DNA of 64,000 nucleotides from Pardosa pseudoannulata (Eukaryota; Arthropoda; Arachnida; Araneae; Lycosidae). The stretch covers positions 17,807,951 through 17,871,950 of the forward strand of contig CM063504.1 in the NCBI GenBank assembly GCA_032207245.1, read 5' to 3'. The notes under the pieces are model-generated. The model did not search any database and was not told the origin of the DNA. It saw only the letters and a program-made list of their open reading frames with translations. Positions 25,952 through 38,023 of the stretch are shown piece after piece (positions within the stretch are counted from its first letter, which is position 1; the number at the start of each line of letters is the position of its first letter). The position numbers and the translations under genes are program-made.

Positions 25952-26024
25952 TCACCAGAACGGTCATCGAAAGACGCTGCAGAGCTCTGGAGAGAGCTCC
26001 AGCTCAGAATGCCCCTCACTACAG
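25917..26024 (+). CDS. NIM1-like serine/threonine kinase, N-terminal coding exon (exon A, exon spans 25865-26024)
   Basis: The frame opens MPAARVSPATTNHQNGHRKT and continues Ser/Glu-rich (GESSSSECPSLQ) for 36 codons, ending in phase 0 at CTACAG|GTAAAG, a strong donor. The exon begins after TTTTTCCAG at 25865. Phase 0 fits exon B at 62432, so the spliced frame continues into EATEEDEKEP without a stop. A low-complexity, poorly conserved N-terminus before the kinase domain is usual for the AMPK-related kinase NIM1. I chose the ATG at 25917 because it has A at -3. The same frame is open to the exon start and includes an earlier ATG at 25887, so translation could begin there or in an exon further upstream. 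Linking the exons over 36.4 kb is inferred from strand, phase and splice sites. Eroded copies of part of this exon lie at 27261-27700. Confidence 0.65.
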
Positions 26025-26150
26025 GTAAAGAAGCTTTTTAGTTTCAATGTTCTTTCCCAATCAATTGTAGCTAATATCAATGTAGGGATGTGAACTAAGA
26101 TGCGACGATTTGAATCCGATTGGTTTTAACACACAAATATTTATTTGAGA

Positions 26151-27031
26151 TACGAGGGTCACTCTGAAATTTTTGAGATACAACTAGGATTTTGAAGTAT
26201 ACTTACAAAATTTTAAGTTTGTTCAAAGTAGTCTCCTCCAGTATCAATGCACTTTTGTAGACGAATTTTTCATAGATTAAATTCCTCAAGCCATTAATTT
26301 CTTGGAATAGATGAAAAATGCATTTATAGCCACTCAATCTCTTCTTCTAAATGAAAACACCGTCCACATAAGTTCTTGTTTAGATTAAAGAATAACCAAA
26401 AGTCACTCATAGCTAGATAACGTGAATACGGTGGATGTTCTATCACTTTAATTTCTTTTTGTTTAAGAAACTCAACTGTTAATCCGTCTATATGTGAAGA
26501 TGCATTGTCATGGTGAAACATTAGTCCCCTAACATTCATTTCTTGTAGAATTTGTGAAAGACATTTAGTGGTATACCAGTTTGCTGTTACTGTCTTCTGT
26601 CCTTCCAACTTGATGGCTTTGACCAATCCTGTACTTCTGAAGAAAACGGCTTCACTTTTTTCAGTGCACGTTGTTTTTTCATCACTGTCGGTTTGGGATC
26701 ATCTTCAAAAACCCATACTTTGCTTTCTTGACGTGTTGGAAAGTCAAAAAACGGTATGTACGTTTCATGATGCGGTGGCCATCCTCATTTAGCAATTTTA
26801 TAGTTTCTTTACTGATTCTGACACGGCGATTTCATAGAGCGAAAATATTCTCGCGTCAACTCCATTTTCCCTTTTGTTTAAAATTTATTCTATGCTAAAC
26901 AAGTTGAAGTAAAGCAATAAAAAATTGTCCGCTGTGTTAAAATACTTTGTATTTTAAAATTAAACCGTTATTTTTATTTTGTAAATTCTAGTCTGCGAGT
27001 ATCTCAAAAATTTCAGAGTAATCTTCGTGCA
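26151..27031 (-). mobile_element. mariner-type transposon remnant 1
   Basis: Terminal inverted repeats of about 30 bases: left TACGAGGGTCACTCTGAAAT, right in reverse complement CACGAAGATTACTCTGAAAT, each continuing TTTTGAGATA. The right-hand TA has decayed to CA. At about 880 bases it is shorter than the usual 1.3 kb. Its minus strand transposase has the start (MELTREYFRS at about 26861) joined to the later catalytic part, so the region with the first catalytic Asp is deleted. It lies just inside the kinase intron. Confidence 0.9.
26324..26863 (-). pseudogene. mariner transposase, broken (DD34D type)
   Basis: The minus strand reads an N-terminal MELTREYFRS, then frame-shifted blocks YGFLKMIPN/WVFEDDPKPTVMKKQRALKK, then an open stretch (26626-26324) with EGQKTVTANWYTTKC, the HHDNASSH motif and HPPYSRYLAMSDFWLFF. 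From the Asp of HHD to the Asp of SDFW there are 34 residues, the mariner DD34D spacing. The first catalytic Asp region is deleted and the frame is shifted at least twice, so the product is dead. Mariner transposase cuts and pastes its element at TA sites. Confidence 0.88.
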
Positions 27032-27239
27032 TGATCGATGGTTTAGATCGAAGGTACAATCCAATATACTCAAAAATATCACCAAGAATAACAATAATTA
27101 ATCAAAAAGGAACTCAATTGGTTCTCAACTAAAAGGAATCAAAATTCAAAAAAAGCTATATGAGAACTACAATGGGGAGCCTGGTTGAAATTCGAATCCA
27201 TCCCAGTCCAGAACCCTCTTCTGGCTGTAAGTTTCCATA

Positions 27240-27700
27240 ATCAGTAATGTAAACCCATTGTCACTTATCAAAACGATCATCGAGAGACTCTGAAGAGAGC
27301 TCCAGTCCAAAATTCCCATCTTTGCATCAAAACACTTTCATTTCAAGGTTGTTTCTTATCAATTGTAGCTAATATCAATAATGTATAAACCCATTACCAC
27401 GCATTCTTTTGAGACTTGGCTAAAAGCAACGACTCCTGTTTTGCTTAACAAATGAGGCACCACAAGGGTTATTATAAGTCCGATATGGCCTTGCACCTTT
27501 TTGGTTTCAATGTTCAGCATTCTTTTCCCTTCCAACTATTTATAATCCCGTAATGTGAGATCCCGTGATCGCTCACCCCAAAACAACGTGGAAGTAGTGA
27601 GAACGAGTACGGTTTCTGTTTAAATCGATGTCACGAGATACCACAAGAATTAAAGTCCCATTGAGTCTCCAAGCATCCTGATAATGTGAATCATCCTAAA
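27240..27700 (+). pseudogene. degenerate tandem copies of exon A and its donor-side intron
   Basis: 27261-27382 aligns to 25945-26078: ATCATCGAGAGACTCTG for GTCATCGAAAGACGCTG, AGAGAGCTCCAG in both, and an identical TCAATTGTAGCTAATATCAA in the flanking intron. The donor GTAAAG is lost (CATCAA in its place) and 8 bases are missing, so it cannot act as an exon. Further diverged units follow, sharing AATGT..A.CCC and ACCACAAG-type blocks at about 27378-27540 and 27550-27680, with a period near 150-170. The duplication predates much of the divergence. A mariner lies between the exon and its copies. Confidence 0.7.
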
Positions 27701-27879
27701 CAGATGGGGTTAATTCTGTACACTTTTCCTGCGTACCAATCTCCTAGTGAAAGGATTTTAAGATCCACAAATTTATCAGATGTTTCAAGCCACCTGCCAG
27801 GTTTGAAAGCTGCATTCCGGGATTCTTACCTGGCAACCACTAATATAACTTCATCTGATAATTTATATAACTTATATAA

Positions 27880-28140
27880 CCTTATATCGTACATATATAA
27901 TGTTTAATAAAAACGTAAATATAAAGCATATAAGCAATATATATCTTATATAACGTAACATAACATTAACGTAAATAATATAATAACATAATCCAAATAA
28001 TGTATCGTATCGTACGTTTTCGCATTAAGTAATAACGTAAGAATGTTAACGTTAACATATATAACGTAACATAACGTATAGATATCGTATACGAAATACA
28101 TAACGTATGTAATTTATATACTATCATAACGTACCTAATA
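27880..28140. repeat. cryptic simple repeat, ATAACGT-like
   Basis: Irregular recurrence of ATAACGTA, AACGTAACATAACGT and TCGTAT words gives an AT-rich low-complexity block with regularly spaced CG dinucleotides. It leads into the TA tract at 28180. Confidence 0.75.
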
Positions 28141-28175
28141 ACCTTGTCTGTTATAATTTTTATATCTGGACTTCT

Positions 28176-29278
<1,103 letters not shown>

Positions 29279-29510
29279 TAGAGTTGTGGGCAGTGGAAAA
29301 AACCCGGTTTAAACCCGGGAAAAAACCGGGTTTTTTGGAAAGGAAATTTTGAAAATACCCAAAACATGGGAATTTTGAAGTATTTTGTTTATATTTATAA
29401 TAATCGCAGAAGACAATTTTTACATTTCACATATTTTTATTATTACATAAATATTAGGAAATAATCTGTAGTGTCACAAATCCCATAAATCATTATTTTT
29501 CTTGGATAAC

Positions 29511-29511
29511 A

Positions 29512-29600
<89 letters not shown>

Positions 29601-29625
29601 TTATTTATTTATTTATATTTATTTA

Positions 29626-29670
<45 letters not shown>
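29511..29670. repeat. compound microsatellite (CT)n(TA)n(TTTA)n(TA)n
   Basis: CT units, then TA units, then TTTA tetramers, then TA units in direct succession. Confidence 0.96.
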
Positions 29671-29673
<3 letters not shown>

Positions 29674-29987
29674 GTGTGTGCGTGTCTAAGAATTGGGCAC
29701 AAAATGCAACAGTGTCATTTGATTACACCTTTAAATGATATATGCATTACAAAAAATAATAAATTGTTATTTTAAATTCAAAGATATTTACTTTTATATT
29801 ATAAAAGGAGGGGGAAAATTTAACATAAAGCAATTTACATAATAGGTAATGAAAAAAATAATGTATATAATTATTATATTAGCAATTAAAATTGAAGCAA
29901 CCAGTTATGTGTTTGATAAGACTAACAGGGTAATTGATTACATAAGTACTACTATAAAATCCTTTAAATGGTCATTGCTATTATCTC

Positions 29988-30683
<696 letters not shown>

Positions 30684-30740
<57 letters not shown>
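30684..30740. repeat. (TA)n microsatellite
   Basis: About 28 TA units at the right border of repeat R1 copy B. Confidence 0.96.
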
Positions 30741-30742
<2 letters not shown>

Positions 30743-31199
30743 CCAAAAAGACAAAAAAACTCTTAGAAATAATATGGTAGTTCATAAATAGCCACTGTTG
30801 AAAAAATAAATGTAAACATTGTTAAAAGGATTTCTTCCCAAAGTTTCCAAAATTACAGGTTTGTTCGTTAAAATTCCCGGGTTTATTCCCATCTCTTCAA
30901 AATTTCGGGTTTTTTACATTTCTTAACTACAACCGAAAGAGTAGGGCATGTTCTATTCTCTAAACGAAACAGTCTTTGGGAGAGCTTTTTGTACAGTTTA
31001 TTCACATGATGTACACACACATACATATATTTCAAAGTCTTAAACCAGAAAGTGGGGTCAATTTCGGTTCTAAAAGCTTTTATTCTTCAAAAATAATGCA
31101 TTCGACATCGTCGGCGAAAACCTCCGCTTCATTTTGTTTTCAGCTCCATTTCTTTCTATGATGCCAATCGCGGAAAACTAAAAGCAGTCAAATGAATCT

Positions 31200-31368
31200 C
31201 GAGCGTGCGGCAGGTACTAGAGTTCGTGGGTTTTGAATCCCCCTAATGGCATGGATGTTGGGCTTAGCTTGGCATGCTTGGGATAATGGGCTTTAGGCAG
31301 TAGATCCCGAGCTCATTAACCCTCGTGTAACAAAATAGTGGACCGTAATGCTCAAAACCAAAACAAAA
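31200..31368 (+). mobile_element. SINE family 1, 5'-degraded
   Basis: Recognisable GTACTAGAGTTCGTGGGTTT, ATGGCATGGATGTT, GGCTTTAGGCAGTAGATCCC and CTCATTAACCCTCGTG, then a CAAAA-rich tail. The tRNA head is mostly lost. Confidence 0.75.
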
Positions 31369-31452
31369 CAAAATTAATCCATCTTAATAAATGCTTCTTT
31401 GATTAACCGCTTGACATAAGATAATGTGTTGTGATCATCATTCATTTCATGC

Positions 31453-31625
31453 AGAACGATGGCCGAATACTTGGTGCTGATCTTCGGTACCGCAGTTCAT
31501 GGATTTAAATCCCACTGTCGCATGGATATTCTTAACCGTTCGTATTCGACTTTAAGCTGTAGGTCTCGGTCTCATTAACCCTTGTGCTGCAAAAAAGAAG
31601 ACCGTAGCGCTCCAAAGAAAATCAA
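31453..31625 (+). mobile_element. SINE family 1
   Basis: GAACGATGGCCGAATACTTGG head, decayed B box GATTTAAATCCCACTG, then AACCGTTCGTATTCGAC and GACCGTAGCGCTCCAAA at the 3' end. It has the same orientation as the copy 250 bases upstream. Confidence 0.8.
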
Positions 31626-31654
31626 ACTATTCCTTTCATGAGCCACTGTAGATT

Positions 31655-31970
31655 TTGAACTCAATTGGCATTTTTCAGGTTTACTGATTTGAGGATGTAA
31701 CTTTGTTATTGATACAGTTAAGAAAGTGCGGGAGTTGACATCATGAACATTGTAAACAAACCAGAAATAAAGTACGTAGTCTACCTCGTCAAAAGCTGTT
31801 TTCAACGGACACCGTCAATATATATTATTATTTACTCAGTTTCTTCACTCATACTTCGTTTCTGGTTTGTTTACTGTGTTCATGATGTCAACCCTCATAC
31901 TTTCTCAACTGTATAAATAAAAAAGTTGCACTCTCAAATCAATAAACCTGAAAGGTGTCCATTGAATGCA
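31655..31970. repeat. foldback repeat with ~100-base arms
   Basis: Left arm 31657-31773 and right arm 31852-31970 are inverted relatives. Shared blocks, one strand reversed, include TTCAGGTTTA.TGATTTGAG, ATACAGTT.AGAAAGT, GTTGACATCATGAACA and GTAAACAAACCAGAAA. The loop is about 80 bases. The RNA would fold into a long imperfect hairpin. Confidence 0.75.
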
Positions 31971-32159
31971 TTATTCGTTCTATCAATGGTCTCGAATGAC
32001 AAATAGCATCATACTAGGGAATATTTGAAACCGGTAGACTCAAATACTATTACAAGAAAACAAAAATGACAATGTTTGATCAATTAAATATTTATTAAAA
32101 CAATCCAAAATGTTACATAAAAAGTTTTCTTTTTCAGCTTGTTCGCAACTATTCACCTT

Positions 32160-32335
32160 ACGACGGCCGAATACGGAGGGCATTTCTCTTCCGTAGGGGG
32201 TCCTTGCGTTCGAATTGTACTACTAACACGGATATTCGTAGCAGTTAGGAATCGGTTTTAAGGTCCGGGTTTCATCAGCCTTCGTGTAGCAAAATGTAAA
32301 CCGTAGCATCCAAAGCAGCCAACCAACAAATCACA
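32160..32335 (+). mobile_element. SINE family 1, diverged
   Basis: CGACGGCCGAATACGGAGGGC head, TTCGTAGCAGTTAGGAATCG body and GTAGCAAAATGTAAACCGTAG 3' block. The B box is mutated (GTTCGAATTGTACT). Confidence 0.72.
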
Positions 32336-32514
32336 ACTGTTCAGTTGAATCAAATAAAATATTATTTTTAAATTCAGTTACATTTTTATGACACAGGATT
32401 AAATATTGTGTAAAGCTTAAGGGGACCCAACCTCTTCAGGCACTTTAAGTAGCAGATTTTTTTTCTTATTTGTTGCCAAATCATTTTATTATTATTATTA
32501 TCGTAAACACATGA

Positions 32515-32695
32515 GTTTGGTTTGGTTTGGAGCGCTACGGTCCACTTTTTGCAACACAAAGGCAAATGAGACAGGGACCTACTGCTTAAAGCCGATTCCA
32601 AAAGGCTACGAACAGCCATGCCACAATGGGATTTGAACCCACGAACTCCGGTCCCGAAGGTCAGCACCCTAACCATGCGGCCATCGTTCGGCCAT
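32515..32695 (-). mobile_element. SINE family 1, near complete, minus strand
   Basis: In reverse complement: GGCCGAACGATGGCCGCATG, B box GGTTCAAATCCCATTG, GTAGCCTTTTGGAATCGGC, GCAAAAAGTGGACCGTAGCG and a CCAAAC-type tail. It is one of the better preserved copies. Confidence 0.88.
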
Positions 32696-32699
32696 AAAC

Positions 32700-33122
32700 G
32701 CATGGGATTTTTCGAGTTTTTTTTCTCTATTTTTATTTAATAAGTTTTGATTAATTTACTTTGCTTCTAAGAAATAAGAACATTTTATGTGCATTGTGTG
32801 AAGTTTTCTGACACTCTGTGCAGTGACTTACAACACCAGAAAGTGAGTTTCATTAACACCACATTTACGGGATGCGTCATTTTGACGCATTTCTAATTTT
32901 ATAAGGAAAATTACAAAACCTTTTACATTTTTATTATATTTCTTGTACTGACTTTTATTTATTGAACGACGTAAATATATATTAAAGTCTATTTTCTTTA
33001 AAAGTGTTAAAATATTGAAATTTTCTATGCGTCTCTATGGATATGTGCCGATTTGGCGCGATCGTCATGCAGACAAAGTTTTTAGTAAATTAGTTTTACT
33101 CATTCAAACATTACAATAATAA
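32700..33122. other. AT-rich stretch, nothing recognised
   Basis: No gene or repeat relationship seen. Confidence 0.35.
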
Positions 33123-33190
33123 ATACGAGGCGCATCCATAAAGTAAGTTTCCCGATTTTTCCCCCTTTAAAGTAAATGTAATTATCCGTG

Positions 33191-33828
33191 TTAACCCTCT
33201 AAGCGGTTCTCATGTACAAATCCGCCAAACCGGTGAAACCTTCAAAGCTGTTGTCACGTACAATTTTCGACCTCTGTAAATGGATGTAATGTTTCTGCCA
33301 GTCTTTTCTCCCATGGAGTTTTTCGGTAGGAAGATCAGGTCGATTGTTTAGGAACTGCACCCCTCTTTCACTGGCATTTATTGAGGGATGCACCCCTACC
33401 CCCTGAAGCACAAAGACGCTGATAGCTTTTCATGGCTTTGTAAATCTCTATTTCGAAGTATTTCCTTAACTGCTGTATCTCTAATTGTCCACTTAAATAT
33501 CTTGGATGACTTTCCTAAAAAATATAAATAAGTCTCTAAAAGACTATTTTCATTTGTACTTTTAGAATAAATTATTTCTTGTGGGATGATCTTCGAGACT
33601 TGACGAGCTTTATGTGTATTAAAAATTAACAATCTATAATATTTATTTATTTATCTATTTATAACCGGAAGTAAAGGGACAATAACGAGGGTGGGTTTTC
33701 AGTATTCCATTTTAGTCGACAAAGGGTGAAGTACAAAATCGTAGAACGCTTTGGCCACTGACAAAATAAACCTTTAGCGTATTTTTGGAGACTATTTCTT
33801 CCTCGGTGTGTTCCACTTGGAGGGTTAA
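33191..33828 (+). mobile_element. piggyBac-type non-autonomous element (family A), copy 2
   Basis: TTAA at both ends, with TTAACCCTCTAAGCGGTTCT on the left and CTTGGAGGGTTAA on the right. It is inserted in mariner remnant 2 near its left end, so it is younger than that mariner copy. A minus strand frame contains KSSKIFKWTIRDTAVKEILR followed by NRDLQSHEKLSASLC, which recurs in the other three copies with substitutions. Confidence 0.88.
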
Positions 33829-34019
33829 TGGCACGTGCGTAACAGATCTATGAAGTATTAATTACATGCCAGCCGGACCAGTCCCTATTCGTGCCAGTAA
33901 CGGGGTAGCAGTAGTCCGAAATGGAAACTAATTCATTCTCCCGCCGCCCACAAGTTTCGGTCGGTGATCTTGAATGCACAAAGCATTGCACCTATTTAAA
34001 TTCATCGTCAAACCTGTCA

Positions 34020-34390
34020 GGTCTATCAGCTGAAACTGACACCCGAACACAAAATTCAACGCTTAGGAGCAGCAATGACATTTCTGCTCCGGTATCACGA
34101 TGACGGCGACGAGTACCTCGACAGGATCGTCACGGGCAATGAGACTTGGATTTCGCACTTTACCCCGGAAACCAAGCACCAGTTAATGCATTGGCATCAT
34201 AGTGGATCTTCAGTCAAGACCAAATTCAAACAGACGCTGTCGGTACGGAAAGAGATGTGCACTGTGTTCTGGAACAGGAAGGCTGGTTCCATTCACAGGC
34301 GGCAGAGTTCTACGACAGAGGTATACAAAAGTTGATCCCAGAGTACGACAAGTGTCTCAATTCTGGTGGTGGCTATGTTAAAAAATAGCT
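34020..34390 (+). pseudogene. mariner transposase fragments, internally deleted
   Basis: The + strand frame (34075-34335) reads RYHDDGDEYLDRIVTGNETW, then ISHFTPETKHQLMHWHHSGS and a KTKFKQTLSVRKEMCTVFWN block typical of mariner. In VTGNETW the usual first catalytic Asp (VTGDETW) is Asn. Just downstream, in another frame, comes the C-terminal block EFYDRGIQKLIPEYDKCLNS ending in TAG near 34385. The segment that should hold the second and third catalytic Asp residues is missing, so it is inactive. Confidence 0.88.
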
Positions 34391-34478
34391 GAAACGTCTC
34401 TGTACTTGTTGCCAATAAATATGTCCGTGAAAGTGTGAGGTTTAAATAGGGACACTTACTTTCTGGATGCGCCTCGTA

Positions 34479-35278
34479 GGAATATACCGACAATACCTCG
34501 ATCCGTTATCCGGTATTGTTATCTCAAATGAAACGAGCAATAAGCAACAGTAGAAAGAACAAAACGCAGAATGTCAATTGAAGTCAGAGTGTGAAGAGAT
34601 TTTGAAGGTTTCAGTCGTGTGGTTCGAGCATTGAAAAATAAAATACTAGAATATTTTTTGAATTAGTAATATTATTGTGAACCTCAGTATTATCCCATAT
34701 TTTCATTTTTTACTGTATAATTACTATAGTGTATAATTACATTGCTTTCTGAGTGTTGTTTTATGCATTCATTCATGCTTCAAATTGACGCGCGTTTGTA
34801 GAGATAGGTATAAAAGAAACATCCGTAAACCTAGTGTTGATAATTTTTGCTTTTTTGTAAAAAATAATTATTACTTAAAATTCTCCACCTATTTAAATTT
34901 TTGAAAAATGTCAAAAATATTTCCCCAGGAGATTAAATTTTCCAAAAAGGCTGAAATAATGTTTAGAAATTCCATTTCAAATGATATAAAAACTAAACGA
35001 AATTAACAACAACGAAAAAAAGAGTTTCATCGTAGGTCTATAATTTATTTGTAGTGAAAATTTTAAATCTGTATAATCAATATTTTTTTATTGTATACTT
35101 ACATTGTGTGCAAGTTGAAAAATGCCATTTTCAGTAGAATGCATTTAAAGTTGTATATAGTTTCCTGGATAACTATGGTATTCAATGCAAAGATCATATA
35201 GTTTTATAGGTTCTAAATTGAATATTTCATTGGGATTTGCTTTAAACGATTCAGAAATGTCCATTTGCTTTAAAAATA
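34479..35278. other. AT-rich stretch, nothing recognised
   Basis: No gene or repeat relationship seen. Confidence 0.35.
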
Positions 35279-35767
35279 CTGTTCCTGTGCATCCGGAACA
35301 AAACAACTCAACTTTACTGTGATTCGTTTTTGGCGCGATTTCACGCAGTAGGACACATATTAAATTATGACAATTCTGGCTTTAATTTCAAACGAAAGGG
35401 CAGTTTATTATTTGTCTATTGGCTGTTGAAAACAGGAAAATGAATGGGAAGGGCATTGTAGTAGTTCGTGACTTTGCGACAAATTGCTCTATTCGGTAGA
35501 ACTCTTCTAGTAGTCGCACTTCACATCAAGAGAACGCATCCTCACGGCAGCTGGAATGCTGTCCATTTTTCATTTTGTTTTGCACATGCAAATTTTTGTG
35601 TCATATGCTTGTTTTTGTGTTGTATATAATAGCGTAATATAAGTTTTTTCTTTCGTGTGTGAAAAAGAGTGTTTTTTGATGCGAAGTGCGTTTACTAGAG
35701 AGTTTAATAGCGCCGAAAACGAATAACAGTAATATTCAGTTGTTTTGTTCCGGATGCACCGGAACAA
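35279..35767. mobile_element. TIR MITE of about 490 bases
   Basis: The left end GTTCCTGTGCATCCGGAACA and the right end in reverse complement GTTCCGGTGCATCCGGAACA are nearly identical, and the inverted similarity runs for about 60 bases (AAAACAACT, then ATTCGTTTT.GGCGC). Each end itself contains a small palindrome around the GTTCC...GGAAC words. No transposase and no clear target duplication were found; the superfamily is unknown to me. Confidence 0.75.
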
Positions 35768-36540
35768 ATAAAAAGATAAAACATCGAATATTTGAAGGTT
35801 TAAACATGATATATCCATTTAATATTTAATGCTGAGAATTTTTAATTATTTGTGTATAAATATTTATTAATAGCTTTATTTGTTATTTAAGTTTAAAAAA
35901 ATATGTCAAAATTTTCACTTTTGAAACCTCAAAAAACAAAAAAGCATACTGTATGAATTGGATTGCAAATAGTATGGTGGGAAAATGAAGATCTTCGAAG
36001 AGTTGTGCTTCGCTGAGTGCAACTTCCATGGAAAACTTCTGAAATAATACTTGTGGGAAAAGCAACTTGGAATTCTTAGGGGTGAAAGATGATCGGGCAT
36101 TGTAAATGTATAAATAATCTGTGTAAATGCAGAACAAATATACTGCTATAATTCTATTCCGGGAACGAATACTCAAATCTAAATAATCTAAATAAGTTTC
36201 CTGCTTGTCGTTTAATTTCAATTATTGATACAACATATTTCTGTGAATCTTAGTACTTCCCAATGAAGTTTTTAGGAAGCCAAAAAATATCTTTCACTGT
36301 TGAGTGATCATCTCGCAAAAATTGTTACATTCGAGCTTAACAAACTTTATGCTAAATTTCAAAGATTTAACAAAATGTCTTCTGTATATGCTATATTTCT
36401 GGGTGAATTTTTTAAATTAGTTATTTTTAAATTCTTATGGTAATTAATTAATATTTTCCCCATATTTATATTTTCTTATATATGTATACACTGCAGAACA
36501 CTTACGTAATTATGTTAATAAAATTAAATTTATATTTGGA
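35768..36540. other. AT-rich stretch, nothing recognised
   Basis: A 112-codon frame on the minus strand (35883-36221) shows no identifiable domain or splice context. Confidence 0.35.
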
Positions 36541-36890
36541 ACTGCGGTAGCTCAGTCGGCAAAGACAACCCTCTCGTAACTGGAGGGTTGCGGGTTCGGA
36601 GGCAGAGTCGGCCTAAGATCCGCCGAGTTCGTTTAAAGGTGACTGGGGCACGTGAAATATGTTCGTTGCAATAATGTCCTCCAAGTTCTCAATCAATACC
36701 TCTAGGGGTGGTAGTCCAAATCTAGGGGTTTCTTCTGGGTCTCTGCTTCAAAATTACGAAGACCCACTTGAGCAAAGTCGTTCTTTCACCTTAACGGTGC
36801 TCTTTAAAACGAAAGGCTCAGCCTTTTGCCTTAATACGAGTAGCGTAGGGCTCAATCAGGCTTGGTTTGTCCAAGTGGAATCAGAAACTA
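36541..36890 (+). mobile_element. SINE family 2, copy with tRNA-like head
   Basis: The head reads GCGGTAGCTCAGTCGGCAAA (A-box-like), an anticodon-arm-like CCCTCTCGTAACTGGAGGG and a B-box-like GGGTTCGGAGG. The body then has GTGACTGGGGCACGTGAAAT, CTCCAAGTTCTCAATCAATA, CCTCTAGGGGTGGTAGTCC and CTTCAAAATTACGAAGACCC. The body matches, inverted, 17445-17703, 38024-38275, 39120-39247 and 57985-58237. It is not a functional tRNA: the stem ends do not pair properly and it continues into the body. Confidence 0.75.
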
Positions 36891-37038
36891 CAAATTTATA
36901 CTGGAATATGTGTATTTAAATATCATGTAACTACAGAATGATTCTTCATACTGTAAGAAAACTGGATTGCAGTTCTTATTAGTTACATGTTTAACCACAC
37001 ATTCAATGAACTTTTTATTTAATTCCTCAATAATGACC
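36891..37038. other. short AT-rich spacer
   Basis: Nothing recognised. Confidence 0.3.
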
Positions 37039-37091
37039 CCGGCCCATACCGGCCGAAACACTTAGAGACGGGCTTGGCCGGTATGGGCCGG
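37039..37091. repeat. perfect GC-rich 16-base inverted repeat
   Basis: CCGGCCCATACCGGCC at 37039-37054 pairs perfectly with GGCCGGTATGGGCCGG at 37076-37091, with a 21-base loop. Each arm also holds inner CCGG/GGCC palindromes. It stands out in AT-rich surroundings and has no neighbouring gene. A polyadenylation-like AATAAA follows at about 37103. Confidence 0.85.
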
Positions 37092-37106
37092 AAGAAGAAA
37101 AATAAA

Positions 37107-38023
37107 GGTGAGAGGTATATCTAGGGGGGGGGGTCTTCTTTTAACCTTTCCCGTCTTTTGACCAGTTGACAGTTTGCCTACAGCAAAGCTCGACCACATT
37201 TTGGTTTTCCTTAGCTATGAGTTTTTACTTTCTTTTTGTTCTCTAAGATAATTCTAATCTTATTTTATGCTAAGGTATATATTTTTAATTTTAGTTTAAA
37301 TGTATTTTATATACACATAAGCTACTTAAAAATTACAGATATATAGTTAAACAATTTTGTTCTTATTGATTCAATGCATAATTTTTCTCTAAAATGAATT
37401 TTATTTATAACGTGGGGAAAATAAAAAGCCATAAACTCAATTTGTCATTATTTGGACGAGACAGATGAAATGAATTATACTGTATGATTTACTTTCTTTT
37501 GTTCTTAAAATGCTCACTATTTTATAATGATTATTTTTTCTGGAATTTCTCTGTTGTAGAGTTATTAATTTTTTTATACCAAAAATGTTTTAGTACGTTT
37601 GCAGTTCTTAATTTAGAAATTACTCTTCTTTATTAACTTCTGCAAAAAAATGAGCTTATATTTTGTATACTTTCGAAATGAATGTGTATGTTTATATTAT
37701 TGCGTGAACTCATATACTAAATTTATGTTTAAATCATGTTTGGTAGGTAGACTGATGTTATAGTATATAGTAGCTCCGAAGAGCATTTTCTAGGAAGAAG
37801 GGAGAGGGGTGGGGACAATGGGACTGTCCATTTTACCTTTTCACCTGCTGAAAACTTTAGGGCTTATGGGTAGTAAAATTATCTGCTTCTGTCGTCTTTA
37901 AAGAGTTAAATTGACCTGTTTTACACAGCCAGCACCAGCCTGTCGAAAATTTTAAAATGTGCGATATATCATTATAACTATTATTATTTTTTATTGTTGT
38001 TATTTATGTAATTATTTATTTAT
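37107..38023. other. AT-rich stretch, nothing recognised
   Basis: A G run (37120-37132) and low-complexity AT. No gene is supported. Confidence 0.35.

Larger units (their letters stand above)
33124..34478 (+). mobile_element. mariner-type transposon remnant 2
   Basis: Inverted ends TACGAGGCGCATCCATAAAG and, in reverse complement, TACGAGGCGCATCCAGAAAG, continuing TAAGT. TA is the target duplication. After removing the nested piggyBac-type element (33191-33828) about 0.7 kb of mariner remains, so it is internally deleted. It belongs to a different mariner subfamily from remnant 1, judged by its ends and its protein blocks. Confidence 0.92.

Noticed and set aside
32386..32703. 105-codon minus strand frame
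   Set aside because: Most of it is the sense strand of a SINE copy (GVRGFKSHCGMAV covers the B box), not a gene.
34075..34335. Host gene candidate with TGNETW motif
   Set aside because: The motif and its flanks are mariner transposase between matching terminal inverted repeats. It is annotated as a pseudogene.
36541..36620. tRNA gene candidate
   Set aside because: It has A- and B-box-like motifs, but the acceptor stem does not pair and the sequence runs on into a SINE body repeated elsewhere.
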